Below, piece after piece: positions 14,245-22,311 of a stretch of DNA of 28,064 nt. The stretch comes from CAZSLZ01 sp964607865 (lineage in GTDB: Bacteria > Vulcanimicrobiota > JAJTBE01 > CAZSLZ01), in assembly GCA_964607865.1 (NCBI GenBank), contig CAZSLZ010000026.1, positions 1 through 28,064 of the forward strand, given 5' to 3'. The position numbers and the translations under genes were made by a program. The notes under the pieces are model-generated. The model was not told the origin of the DNA and did not search any database. It saw only the letters and a program-made list of their open reading frames with translations. Numbering within the stretch: position 1 is the stretch's first letter; every line of letters starts with the position of its first letter.

Positions 14245-15735
14245 TTAGTCTTCAAGTTCGTAATCAAATTTCTCTCCGCCCTTTTTAGGAGGTTTCACAA
14301 TCAGGCCACCTTCGGTTTCGGTTTTTTCCCCTTCTGAATCGGCAGAAGCCGGGGAATTTTCTTTTTGTTCTCTTTTGTCATGTTCAATTGATGCGTAAAT
14401 ATTTTCCTGAGACTCCATCCTGACCGTAAATGGGCTGGCAAGATTATTAACCCGGAGCACAAAAATGTCTCCCTGGCGGTGATGCTCAATAAAATAATCT
14501 GCTTCCGAACCATAAGTAAGATGAAGGACAATTTTATCCGGATCAATTATTACCTTGTTTCTGGATGCCTGAATTACGCTGAAATTTCGATAATAACCCG
14601 AGATGATAATTTTATAGAGTTTGGGCTCCAATGGAACCAGGTTGGGAATAATATCAACCTCATTCTGGTCACCGGAGAAAGCAAAAGTTCTCAAATCCTC
14701 GGCAAAAGGCATGGTATCTTTATTTACGGTAACATAACTCAGGGGAATTTCAGTTTCCAGAGTCAGGCTGTTATAAGAATTAACATTGGTTAGAGGGTTA
14801 TCCCGCTCATTGGTATATTGAGGAATCCTTGTTTCCTTTCCCTTGTTGAAAACAAACCTTTTAATAACAAGCCCCCCGGATAAAAGAACCAATATGGCAA
14901 ATAAAACACCTATAATTATCATAGGCAGAGGAACTTTGCCATCCTTGTCCCTGAAACCCGACAAAACATCCCGGGGGGGTTTCTCGGCATTTACCTGCAA
15001 GGCTACAACAGTAATGTCATCTGAATCCTTGGCCTGCCTGGCTTTATCAATGAGAAAATCACAAACGCTCTGCATAAAAGGTTCACGCTTGACAATTTCC
15101 AGTATTTCCATTTCATCAACCTGGTTATATAAACCATCGGAACAAAACAGCAAAATGTCGCCATCTCGAAGTTTCATATTGGTAATATCCACATTTACAG
15201 TTATTTCCGACCCCAGGGTATTGGAAAATTTACTGGATTTTTCATTTACGCCAGCTTTACCGCCTTTTTCATCAGCCCGGTTGCGGGTAATTTTCTTCAT
15301 TGCGCCGGATCTTATCAAATATGCACGGGTATGGCCGAAATTTGCTATGTATGCCTGATCTCCCCTGAAAAAACCCGACACCAGCGTGGAACCCACCTGA
15401 CGGTTTTTTTCTTCCATCAAAGATTTTACGACATGATTTATTCGGGTATATAATTCCTGAATAACCCGTGTGGGATCCGTGTAGTCAGCTTCTTCATACA
15501 TCTGCTGAAATTCACCCAGCTTGAAGAACTTCTCAAGCTGATTCACCGTTACCTTGCTGGCAATTTCACCCAGGGAAAACCCGCCAAAACCGTCGGAAAC
15601 GCCCACCACCGCAATTTCTTCTTCATCCTCATCCATACGGGTTTCAGCGCAATAATGATCCTCATTGATTTCCCGTTCAGCTCCCTTGTGAGAACCAAAA
15701 CCAATATCATAACTGAACACAGCTTCCGATACCAT
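14245..15735 (-). CDS. Membrane-anchored PP2C-family protein phosphatase
   Basis: A 496-residue protein. Residues 1-250 are a PP2C (PPM) Ser/Thr phosphatase domain, a Mn/Mg-dependent enzyme that reverses Hanks-type kinase phosphorylation. Metal-binding motifs visible are REINEDHYC (Glu25, Asp26), GVSDGFGG (Asp48), FCSDGLYNQ (Asp200) and DSDDITVVAL (Asp239, Asp240). The usual GDSR motif is GHTR (His135), so the third-metal Asp is replaced. One membrane helix (PMIIIGVLFAILVLLSGGLV, about 271-290) is followed by about 200 residues predicted outside the cytoplasm, including a beta-rich region (residues 310-450) and a Ser/Glu-rich tail. This resembles a transmembrane sensor joined to a phosphatase. 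The start is ATG with AAGGA 6 bases upstream. No partner kinase is in the window. It is divergent from glmU. Confidence 0.85.
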   Translation of the reverse strand: MVSEAVFSYDIGFGSHKGAEREINEDHYCAETRMDEDEEEIAVVGVSDGFGGFSLGEIASKVTVNQLEKFFKLGEFQQMYEEADYTDPTRVIQELYTRINHVVKSLMEEKNRQVGSTLVSGFFRGDQAYIANFGHTRAYLIRSGAMKKITRNRADEKGGKAGVNEKSSKFSNTLGSEITVNVDITNMKLRDGDILLFCSDGLYNQVDEMEILEIVKREPFMQSVCDFLIDKARQAKDSDDITVVALQVNAEKPPRDVLSGFRDKDGKVPLPMIIIGVLFAILVLLSGGLVIKRFVFNKGKETRIPQYTNERDNPLTNVNSYNSLTLETEIPLSYVTVNKDTMPFAEDLRTFAFSGDQNEVDIIPNLVPLEPKLYKIIISGYYRNFSVIQASRNKVIIDPDKIVLHLTYGSEADYFIEHHRQGDIFVLRVNNLASPFTVRMESQENIYASIEHDKREQKENSPASADSEGEKTETEGGLIVKPPKKGGEKFDYELED

Positions 15736-15816
15736 ACTTATTCCTTTCCTTAAACCGCAATATTTCTTAATTTTACTTTCAACATCAGCTTTTTTTTATC
15801 CTTTATAAGCCAAACA

Positions 15817-15835
15817 GGCAGGAAATTTTCCTGCC
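15817..15835. promoter_or_regulatory. Perfect 9-bp palindrome in the glmU/PP2C divergent region
   Basis: GGCAGGAAA, T, TTTCCTGCC is a perfect inverted repeat around one central base, extended by AGCC/GGCT on the outside with a bulge. There is no T-run on either side, so it is not a good terminator. It lies 38 bases before the glmU ATG and may be a protein-binding site or a 5'-leader hairpin. Confidence 0.45.
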
Positions 15836-15873
15836 GGCTGGATAACTAATAATAAAACAAAATTGGAGGAATT

Positions 15874-17241
15874 ATGAAAGAGATAGTAGCTGTTATTCTG
15901 GCGGCAGGAAAAAGCACCCGAATGAAAACAAAGACACCCAAAATTTTACATGAAATAATGGGCAAACCCATGATTGATTATGTTTTACAAGCCACCCAGG
16001 GAGCTGGGGTTACCCGAAATATAGTGGTTATAGGGCATGAAAAAGAGAAAATTAAAGATTATTTAAAAGATACGGTTCTATATGCCGAACAGAACCAACA
16101 ACTTGGCACAGCCCACGCAGTACTGCAGGCGCTGCCCCATCTGTCCGATTTTCATGGAGATTTGATGGTGGTTTGCGGAGATATGCCCTTGTTATCGGAA
16201 AACACCTTGAAAGAATTCGCCCTGAACCATAAAAACAAGAATGCCAAAGTTTCGCTTCTAACGGCAATTATGGAAGATCCGGCCAGGCTGGGCAGGATAA
16301 TCAGAGGAAGAAACGGCACAGTTAAAGCTATAGTAGAAGCTGCCGATGCTACCGATGAACAGTTATTGATAAAAGAAGTCAATACGGGCACCTATATTTT
16401 TGATATTGACTACCTTAGAGAGCTTCTGCCGGAAATAAGCTCGGACAATGCCCAGAACGAGTTGTACCTGACCGATTCCATCGAGTTATCACAGAAGAAG
16501 AATATTTCTGTTGAAGCTACTGTTTGCAAGGATAGCCTGGAATCACTGGGAGTGAACAACCGGGTTCAGATAGCGCTGGCTGCAAGAGTGATAAAAGAAC
16601 GAATCAACAACCAGTTTATGATGGAAGGAGTAACCATTATGGATCCTTCCACCACCTATATAGAAGCGTCTGTAAGAATCGGTAGCGATACCCTTATACT
16701 GCCCCAGACCATGATCTCAGGAAAAACCTTAATTAAAACCGGTTGCACCATCGGCCCCAATACCCACATTGAAAACTGCCGTATAGGTGAAAATGTGGAA
16801 ATCCGGGAATCGGTATTGTCGGAATCGGAAATAGGAGATAATTGCAAGATCGGCCCCTTTGCCCATATTCGGCCGGGAACCCGCCTGGCAGAAAAAGTAA
16901 AAATCGGAAATTTTGTGGAAACAAAAAAGTCGGTAATAAATACCAATACCAAAGTATCCCATCTTTCCTATATTGGTGATGCCACTCTGGGTAAAAATGT
17001 AAATATAGGCGCCGGCACCATCACCTGCAATTATGACGGGGTCAGGAAAAACCCCACAACCATCGAAGACGGTGTTTTCATAGGCTCTAACTCCAGCCTG
17101 GTTGCCCCCATAAAAATAGGTGAGGGCGCTGCCACCGGGGCGGGAGCTGTGGCAACCAAAGACATTCCCCCATATAAGCTGGCGGTGGGCCAACCCGCCC
17201 GGGCAATTAAAACCTTGAAAAGACATCAGGGTGATGGCTGA
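15874..17241 (+). CDS. glmU: Bifunctional UDP-GlcNAc pyrophosphorylase / glucosamine-1-phosphate acetyltransferase
   Basis: A 455-residue GlmU, the usual length. It makes UDP-N-acetylglucosamine for peptidoglycan and lipid A or other glycans: the C-terminal half acetylates glucosamine-1-phosphate with acetyl-CoA, and the N-terminal half joins the product to UTP. Evidence: the nucleotide-binding signature VILAAGKSTRMKTKTPK (residues 7-23), EQNQQLGTAHAV (about 73-84), GDMPLL with the metal-binding Asp, and a C-terminal left-handed beta-helix of hexapeptides with INIGAGTITCNYDGVRK-like NIGAGTITCNYDG. The tail AVGQPARAIKTLKRHQ closes the family alignment. It is cytoplasmic. The start is ATG with GGAGG 4 bases upstream. 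It stands alone on the plus strand, divergent from the PP2C gene and convergent with an unrecognised gene. No missing catalytic residue was noticed. Confidence 0.97.
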   Translation: MKEIVAVILAAGKSTRMKTKTPKILHEIMGKPMIDYVLQATQGAGVTRNIVVIGHEKEKIKDYLKDTVLYAEQNQQLGTAHAVLQALPHLSDFHGDLMVVCGDMPLLSENTLKEFALNHKNKNAKVSLLTAIMEDPARLGRIIRGRNGTVKAIVEAADATDEQLLIKEVNTGTYIFDIDYLRELLPEISSDNAQNELYLTDSIELSQKKNISVEATVCKDSLESLGVNNRVQIALAARVIKERINNQFMMEGVTIMDPSTTYIEASVRIGSDTLILPQTMISGKTLIKTGCTIGPNTHIENCRIGENVEIRESVLSESEIGDNCKIGPFAHIRPGTRLAEKVKIGNFVETKKSVINTNTKVSHLSYIGDATLGKNVNIGAGTITCNYDGVRKNPTTIEDGVFIGSNSSLVAPIKIGEGAATGAGAVATKDIPPYKLAVGQPARAIKTLKRHQGDG

Positions 17242-17277
17242 AACTAAAAGATGATTTATTCAATTTCATTTTAGTTT
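17241..17277. terminator. Weak hairpin between convergent glmU and the 182-aa gene
   Basis: AAACTAAAA (17241-17249) pairs with TTTTAGTTT (17269-17277) around a 19-base loop and is followed by T-rich sequence. The stem is A/T-rich, so termination would be weak. It is the only candidate between the two convergent genes. Confidence 0.4.
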
Positions 17278-17306
17278 TTAAATCGACTTTTCTAATCTTA
17301 TGAATA

Positions 17307-17855
17307 TTAATCAGGCCTCTGATCATAATCCGCATAAAACATCAAATCGGCATAGTATTCATCATACTTAACTGTGCCATCTTTTTCGATTTTCACCTCT
17401 TCAACAAGCTTGGTCCTGGCCGATCCCCCAGAATTGCTGATTCTCTGAAACAACCTTTTTTTGCTGCCAAAAATCGGTATATCCTTATGATCACACTTAT
17501 ATACAAGATTATAGCTATCCAGGGTTTTAGGGTTAATAATTTCGACTTCCATCAGTTCAGGTTTTCCCGATGCAAAATCATAATCCAGTTTTCCAAAATA
17601 CTGCCTGTCTTCACCATCATATAATCCTTTTACCTTTACTCCACCCTGGGTATCATCAAGGTCTGCCCCTTCAACATCGTCAACCTGCTCCATTTTTTCC
17701 ACAACCTTGTTTACTTCTTCCATCAGTTTTTTTGCTTTTTCAGCTTTGTCACCCGCAGGGAACTTCAGATATGCAGTTTCCATTTTTGCCTCCTGCCAGA
17801 TACATAAACCAGTATCATCTTTTTTAACTAAATCTTCTAATTTACTATTCTGCAT
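17307..17855 (-). CDS. Hypothetical protein, 182 aa
   Basis: I do not recognise this protein. It is acidic and soluble, with no signal peptide or membrane segment. The N-terminal 70 residues look helical, with a coiled-coil-like stretch rich in Lys, Glu and Val (AEKAKKLMEEVNKVVEKMEQ). The C-terminal part is beta-rich with alternating strands (KGLYDGEDRQYFGKLDYDF, ELMEVEIINPKTLDSYNLVY, KLVEEVKIEKDGTVKYDEYY). Two Cys residues (GLCIW, YKCDHK) are not in a recognisable motif. It starts at ATG 17855; the ribosome site is weak (GAGATCTGG, about 5 bases). It is separated by 244 bases of A/T-rich DNA from the next minus-strand gene upstream. Its size and fold pattern could suit a small adaptor or sensor protein, but nothing in the sequence fixes a function. 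Confidence 0.65.
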   Translation of the reverse strand: MQNSKLEDLVKKDDTGLCIWQEAKMETAYLKFPAGDKAEKAKKLMEEVNKVVEKMEQVDDVEGADLDDTQGGVKVKGLYDGEDRQYFGKLDYDFASGKPELMEVEIINPKTLDSYNLVYKCDHKDIPIFGSKKRLFQRISNSGGSARTKLVEEVKIEKDGTVKYDEYYADLMFYADYDQRPD

Positions 17856-18008
17856 AAAAACCAGATCTCATTTTTCGCAATTCATATTCATTTTGATAAT
17901 TTAATAACATTTTCTTTTTTACTGCGTTGACGAACGGTATGTAAACGGAAACAAGTTCACACCCCTTTACGGTTATCCTGGTTTTTCAGTTAAAATCTCA
18001 GAAATGCT

Positions 18009-18029
18009 ATCCTGAATTCGTTTCAGGAT
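18009..18029. repeat. REP-like palindrome
   Basis: ATCCTGAA, TTCGT, TTCAGGAT is an 8-bp palindrome in a non-coding gap. It has the form of short palindromic elements dispersed between genes in many genomes (CCTGAA and TTCAGG arms). Only one copy is seen here. The rest of the 17856-18099 gap shows no convincing gene or RNA. Confidence 0.4.
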
Positions 18030-18099
18030 CCATAAGATGAATGTTTTGGTTATGAGATTTCCAAGCAAATTCGCCATGACTTTGGAAAAGACCTGAATA

Positions 18100-18504
18100 T
18101 TAATAAATTGCAACTAAATTACTTTGTTGCAATTTATCAGAGAAGCAAATTGTCCCCGGAACTTTGAAAAATTCCCTGAATTGCGACAGGGAAAAACTTT
18201 CCATATTTTTTCCTTCGATTCTTCGTAGCGGGGTATTACCGTCATCTACCATATCGCCCGTAGAACCACTATCGTTACCGGCAGGGTTATAAAAAACCAC
18301 CCTTCCATCAACTAATTGCTTCAAAATAATTTTGTGTTCCTTCTGCAAGGGGGTCTTGCCATTCCCAAACCAGGACAGGCTCATGATTATATTTGTCTTT
18401 TTGTTTTCCAGTAACCCGACCACTGCATCCGGATCTTTTATTTCCTTGAGCTCAGCGCCAAAAAGAGCTTGATGCATTGATTTGAGTTGTTCAAAATTAT
18501 CCAT
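18100..18504 (-). CDS. Hypothetical protein, 134 aa, with resemblance to the C-terminal half of C39/papain-like peptidases
   Basis: No firm family. The region KEHKIILKQLVDGRVVFYNPAG (about residues 56-77), followed by PLRRIEGKNMESFSLSQFREFF, resembles the His-strand and the N-P-W/A-G turn seen in the second half of papain-like cysteine peptidases of C39 type. The catalytic Cys half is missing, so if it is related it is a partial or inactive relative. The only Cys (TICFSDK) is near the C-terminus. There is no signal peptide. The start is ATG with GGAGG 7 bases upstream, so translation is well supported. It lies 32 bases downstream of the methyltransferase gene and is probably in its operon. 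The last ten codons lie in a 12-bp inverted repeat. Partner unknown. Confidence 0.6.
   Translation of the reverse strand: MDNFEQLKSMHQALFGAELKEIKDPDAVVGLLENKKTNIIMSLSWFGNGKTPLQKEHKIILKQLVDGRVVFYNPAGNDSGSTGDMVDDGNTPLRRIEGKNMESFSLSQFREFFKVPGTICFSDKLQQSNLVAIY
18103..18137. repeat. 12-bp perfect inverted repeat across the 134-aa gene's 3' end
   Basis: ATAAATTGCAAC and GTTGCAATTTAT are exact inverted copies with an 11-base spacer, covering the last codons of the gene up to its stop. The stem is A/T-rich and the downstream sequence (minus strand, TAATATTCAGG) has no clear U-tract. It may be a weak terminator, an mRNA 3'-end stabiliser or a protein site. Confidence 0.65.
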
Positions 18505-18536
18505 TTTTTACCTCCGTCCAATAAATGGCCCAGAGA

Positions 18537-20000
18537 TCAGCACAGTTTAACTATGCTGTAAGAAGCTAATTTTAATATTGAATTTTTTATATTATTTATA
18601 TTGTCCAGATTAATTTCCTTCAATAAACTTTCTATTAAAAACCATTTACCTGCATCGTTTTTCAAGTAGTGGATTATTTCCTTAGCTGTTTCATCAATCT
18701 GCCTTTCTTCAAACAGGCTGTTGGGGCTGTAATGAATACTGTAGGAATCTGGTTTCTCAGAATTCTCATAAATATGCAAAGCTTCAAAATTTTCAGATAA
18801 TCGAATTTTTTTATAATCTTCCAACTTCGAATCATCAGCCCTGTATTTAAAACAGTTATCTATGAAATTTGAGAAGTCATGGTTCAGCAGGCGGGCTTTT
18901 ATAAGCTCAAAGCCTGAAGTGCCGGTTTTTTTGAAAGTAATAAGGCCGTCAGCCAGGGTATCAATATTCATTTCCTTATAGTTGTCATACCATTTCAGCA
19001 GGCTATCTCTGTAAGTATGGTAATTCTCGGGGAATTCCAGGTGATTGAAAACATAACGAAGAACATCGAACTTGTTGAAGAACAGTGATAAAACGGTAAA
19101 ATTCCTACTCTCCAGCCATTTGGACAACTTCTTATTATAATCTTCGTCGGCAAAAACCAGAAGGGTTGATATCTGGCATATTCCATTTTCATTTAAAAAC
19201 CGGGGTAAATTTTCCACGATCCTCTTCACAATATTTTCACCGGTTTTTGAACCGTCCCTGTATAGGATATTATTCAGGGGAGATGGAACAAATGGCGGGT
19301 TTGCCAGAATCATATCGAATTTTTTATTCCCGACCGGTTTATACAAATCACCCAGTTTGAATTCCACATTTGTCACATTGTTCAAAACTGCATTGAACCG
19401 GGCAAAATTTACAGCCCTGGGGTTTATATCTACCCCTGTCACCTTTTTTGAAAACCGGGATGCCAGAATACCCTGTACTCCGCTGCCGGTACATAAATCC
19501 AGGGTGGATTCCACCGGTTCCTTTAACATACCCCTTGCCAGTGTGTAGGAATCCTGCCCAAGATAATAAACATTGCCGTATTCAGGCTTTTTATTGAAAA
19601 GATGATCGGTAAAAAACAGCATTCCCAGGCAGGGAAATATATTTACTGTGGATATGTATTTGCCAAATACATTATGTAATATTCCCAGATTCAACAAAAA
19701 ATTAATTTGATTTTCACTGAAAAGTTCTTCAAGCTCAATAAGGGTAACATCATAACCCAGCATAAAAAGCTTGACAGCCGTATTCAGAGGTGTTTCTCCC
19801 TGAAGATAACGATAAATGTAAATGGGCAAATATGGAAAACTCAGCTCATGAAAATCCGAAATATCAAGGAGATTGAATATTTCTTTCTCCCCATATCCCA
19901 CTTCTTTCAGCCGGGAATTTATACTCAATAGCATTTCTTCATTGATTTCCTTCAGGTCGAAGGAATCAAAATTCTGAATTTTTCTTAATCTCTCGCCCAT
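18537..20000 (-). CDS. Class I SAM-dependent methyltransferase, PrmC/HemK-like core with extra N- and C-terminal domains
   Basis: A 487-residue protein. The central domain (about 140-330) is a class I methyltransferase: motif I TLDLCTGSGVQGILA (166-180), acidic loop GVDINPRAVNFARFNA (189-204), and the NPPF motif in MILANPPFVP (230-239), which in this group places a planar amide or amine for methylation. NPPF/Y enzymes methylate protein glutamine (PrmC/HemK type) or nucleic acid bases. N-terminal residues 1-140 are a helical domain with L-x-G-Y repeats, and the C-terminal 150 residues are unlike PrmC. The overall plan resembles actinobacterial DUF7059-type methyltransferases, but this is uncertain and the substrate is unknown. 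The start is ATG with AAGG 7 bases upstream. It lies 63 bases downstream of lemA and shares the strand with the radical SAM operon and the 134-aa gene. Confidence 0.8.
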   Translation of the reverse strand: MGERLRKIQNFDSFDLKEINEEMLLSINSRLKEVGYGEKEIFNLLDISDFHELSFPYLPIYIYRYLQGETPLNTAVKLFMLGYDVTLIELEELFSENQINFLLNLGILHNVFGKYISTVNIFPCLGMLFFTDHLFNKKPEYGNVYYLGQDSYTLARGMLKEPVESTLDLCTGSGVQGILASRFSKKVTGVDINPRAVNFARFNAVLNNVTNVEFKLGDLYKPVGNKKFDMILANPPFVPSPLNNILYRDGSKTGENIVKRIVENLPRFLNENGICQISTLLVFADEDYNKKLSKWLESRNFTVLSLFFNKFDVLRYVFNHLEFPENYHTYRDSLLKWYDNYKEMNIDTLADGLITFKKTGTSGFELIKARLLNHDFSNFIDNCFKYRADDSKLEDYKKIRLSENFEALHIYENSEKPDSYSIHYSPNSLFEERQIDETAKEIIHYLKNDAGKWFLIESLLKEINLDNINNIKNSILKLASYSIVKLC

Positions 20001-20063
20001 AACAAAGCCTTAAATTAAAATTATAACCAATAATTTAAAAAAATTATATGACATGAATCACAT

Positions 20064-20714
20064 TTATTTATTTTCCGGGTTTAAACTTTCCACATCTAAT
20101 TCGGTAATGTCGCCTTCATAATATTCCATTTGCCCGGGAAACTGATTTCCCATAAATGCCCCCAACATGGAAGGCACAAACATACCCCGGTAAGTATTAT
20201 AATCCCTTATTGCATAAATCCAGTCATCAAGAGCGGTCTTTACCTCGTTTACCGCCACTTCCATATTGCGGATATTATCTCTTGCCACGTCGGCTGACTG
20301 AAGCTGGGGGTAAGCTTCAACCTGTACCTGGAAAGCTAGGGCAGCTTTCAGGGCATTGGCGCCGGTGGTGGTCATTTTCCGGGCATCAGCTCCCTCCTGC
20401 TTCGCCTGTTCATACTCTTCCACAGCTTGCTGATAATTACTTCTGGCCATGGAAATTTCCAGAAAAGTTTCCGATTCGTGTTCCAGATACTGCTGGGCAA
20501 TTTCCCAGACTCCCTTGATTTTCTGGGTTGAAGTGTTAAGGGCTGCAGAGTAATGAGAGCGCGCCCCCTGAACTGCCTGATATTTGCGGTTTAAATTGTT
20601 CCAGACTGAGACAAAGGTACTTCCTGCTATAAGAAGAAACAGGCCCAGAATTACCCCGACAATAAGCCAGGCTTTTCTTTTTTTATTTCTGGGGTCCATA
20701 CCAAAATTATCCAT
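20064..20714 (-). CDS. lemA: LemA family membrane protein
   Basis: A 216-residue LemA protein. A basic N-terminus (NKKRKA) is followed by one membrane helix (WLIVGVILGLFLLIAGSTFV, about 16-35), giving N-in topology and an extracytoplasmic four-helix domain. Family-typical residues are WNNLNRKYQAVQGARS and the long helical region through QVQVEAYPQLQSADVARDN. The end is AIRDYNTYRGMFVPSMLGA. LemA proteins are widespread and their function is unclear; they are often encoded with TPM-domain and DUF2207-like proteins, as here. The start is ATG with GGAGG 6 bases upstream. It begins 18 bases after the TPM lipoprotein gene, so it is the last gene of the coupled group unless the methyltransferase downstream is included. 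The C-terminal tail (EGDITELDVESLNPENK) is acidic. Confidence 0.93.
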   Translation of the reverse strand: MDNFGMDPRNKKRKAWLIVGVILGLFLLIAGSTFVSVWNNLNRKYQAVQGARSHYSAALNTSTQKIKGVWEIAQQYLEHESETFLEISMARSNYQQAVEEYEQAKQEGADARKMTTTGANALKAALAFQVQVEAYPQLQSADVARDNIRNMEVAVNEVKTALDDWIYAIRDYNTYRGMFVPSMLGAFMGNQFPGQMEYYEGDITELDVESLNPENK

Positions 20715-20732
20715 TTTAATCCTCCTGCCGGT

Positions 20733-21296
20733 TTATTCTTTTTCTAACTCTCTCAATCTTTTGTCTGTAAGGGTTACAATCTTTATAACACCCTTATCGA
20801 AATTGTCAAAATTTATATATTCTATGGCTTCATCAATAATTGCCGTAAAATCAGCTGTGGCAAACCGGGGAAGCCCTCTGCCCACCGATATCGTAACCCG
20901 GCCGCGGGCATCGGGGCGAATTAACCAGACTATGCCGTTATTTCCGCCCTGGCTGGAAGGCCCCTTTTTACCCAACTTCAGCCATCGGCCATAGTGAGTG
21001 GCCCATTTTTCGGGATCATTCACCCCATTGATTATCACAACCACCATCTCAGCTATCCCATCATTCTGAAGTTCCTGGCATATCTGACTGCATTTACTTA
21101 TTGTTTCCGGCTCCAGCACCCCGGTTTTATCTATGACCCAGGAATCTGACAACGGCGGGAAATCAGGGTTTCCCGCCGGCACCGAGGTATTGGCATCGTA
21201 AGGTTGGGCTTCATTTCCCGATTTTGAACAACCCTGAAAGGTAAAAATAATAATTATTGATATCAACAATAAATACTTAAGATTCTTCTTCAACAT
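20733..21296 (-). CDS. TPM-domain lipoprotein
   Basis: A 187-residue protein. The signal sequence MLKKNLKYLLLISIIIIFTF is followed by QGC, with lipidated Cys at residue 23, predicting a lipoprotein. Residues 45-180 are a TPM domain (YgcG type): SWVIDKTGVLEPETI, then AEMVVVIINGV, NNGIVWLIRPDARGRVTISV and GRGLPRFATADFTAIIDEAI. Other members of the family sit at the membrane and a phosphatase activity has been reported for some; none is certain here. ATG 21296 has AAAGGA 6 bases upstream. A longer in-frame opening exists to 21581 but is a shadow of the upstream gene's Cys/Gly-rich region. The start overlaps the upstream gene's stop by 20 bases, indicating translational coupling. No Gly-rich C-terminal tail like that of typical TPM proteins is present. 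Confidence 0.88.
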   Translation of the reverse strand: MLKKNLKYLLLISIIIIFTFQGCSKSGNEAQPYDANTSVPAGNPDFPPLSDSWVIDKTGVLEPETISKCSQICQELQNDGIAEMVVVIINGVNDPEKWATHYGRWLKLGKKGPSSQGGNNGIVWLIRPDARGRVTISVGRGLPRFATADFTAIIDEAIEYINFDNFDKGVIKIVTLTDKRLRELEKE

Positions 21297-22311
21297 TATT
21301 ATTCCTTTCATTTTTTTCAATAATCGGGTTGCAAATAGGGCAACTATGTTCAAGTTTCCGTGAACATGCTGCCCCGCCACCTCCGGCGCAGGCACAGGCG
21401 CAGGCGCAGGAAACACAGGCGCAGGCGCAGGAATATGAGCGTCCTCCGAAACCTCCACCGCCTCCGGTAGAAATTCCTCCACCGCCTCCACCAAAGAAGC
21501 CCGCTGAATGGTCTGGCGATGAAGTGGGCACACCTGCCACAAAAATGTTTCCCCCTGTATAACCATAACGTTTACGAACAAATACCAGTGATAAAATTAT
21601 AAACAGGGGGGTTAACAGAAACAAAGCGAAACAACCCCAGGCGGCATAGGCTTCAGAAATTTCCTCTCCCCCGCCCCTTCTGCCAGCCTTTAAGTTGGCA
21701 GCTGGCATGGGAGTGGGTACCGATTTTCTGGGAATGGAAATTGAAATTGTATAGGTCTGGGCCGGCGCCATGTTTTCCCTTTTCCAGACCAGCTCATCAC
21801 TTTCCTTATAAACAATCGTCGGTTTGGGCTCAGCTTTCACCGTATCCAGTTTTGCGAAAGTCTTCATTCTTAATTCAAGATGGTTTATAGAAGCCCGGTT
21901 ATACCAACCCGGAGTAAAATTAAGAACGTAGCTGTCTTCACTGGATTGAAACAAACGGCGTTGATCTACAGTATATTCAATTTCAAAAGTCTGGCCGGGT
22001 TGATAATCTCTGTTTAAATCTATTCTCACCCCGGTCCATCCAGAATCATTAACTTTGGAAATTTCAGCAATATCCTTACCCCTGCCAACTATATCATAGT
22101 GATTATTTGCCATGCCCACGGTAATCCAGGGAATATGGCCGGTAAGGACTTTCCATTTCTGGTAATATTCCATTTTTACAGTTCCGTCAGAACGGGGGAT
22201 TAATTTCACCCTGTATTCAAGAATTTCATAAGTCCCGGTATCTCCGGCGAATGCTGTAACGGCAGTCGAAAAAAACAGAAATAGAAATATCCAACAAATC
22301 TTTTTATTCAT
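21277..22311 (-). CDS. DUF2207-like membrane protein with Cys-Ala repeat tail
   Basis: A 344-residue protein. A signal peptide (1-22, ending TAFA) leads an extracytoplasmic beta-rich domain (about 25-195) like that of DUF2207/YgcG-associated proteins: YRVKLIPRSDGTVKMEYYQKW and GWYNRASINHLELRM. One membrane helix (about 225-246, AWGCFALFLLTPLFIILSLV) is followed by RKR, so the tail is cytoplasmic by the positive-inside rule. The tail has a Gly-rich spacer (271-290), then a Cys-Ala tract with C295, C297, C299, C302, C304, C306 and C308, Gly4 and C316, and lastly SCPICNP (C324, C327). The gene follows a radical SAM enzyme with an 8-base overlap and overlaps the TPM lipoprotein. The tail may be the modified target of the radical SAM enzyme, or a metal site; both are inference. 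No ribosome site is obvious apart from coupling. Confidence 0.82.
   Translation of the reverse strand: MNKKICWIFLFLFFSTAVTAFAGDTGTYEILEYRVKLIPRSDGTVKMEYYQKWKVLTGHIPWITVGMANNHYDIVGRGKDIAEISKVNDSGWTGVRIDLNRDYQPGQTFEIEYTVDQRRLFQSSEDSYVLNFTPGWYNRASINHLELRMKTFAKLDTVKAEPKPTIVYKESDELVWKRENMAPAQTYTISISIPRKSVPTPMPAANLKAGRRGGGEEISEAYAAWGCFALFLLTPLFIILSLVFVRKRYGYTGGNIFVAGVPTSSPDHSAGFFGGGGGGISTGGGGGFGGRSYSCACACVSCACACACAGGGGAACSRKLEHSCPICNPIIEKNERNNNVEEES

Noticed and set aside
21297..21581. Longer in-frame opening upstream of the TPM lipoprotein start
   Set aside because: It overlaps the Gly/Cys-rich region of the upstream gene in another frame, is Pro/Ala-biased, and the ATG at 21296 has a good ribosome site and begins a proper lipoprotein signal.
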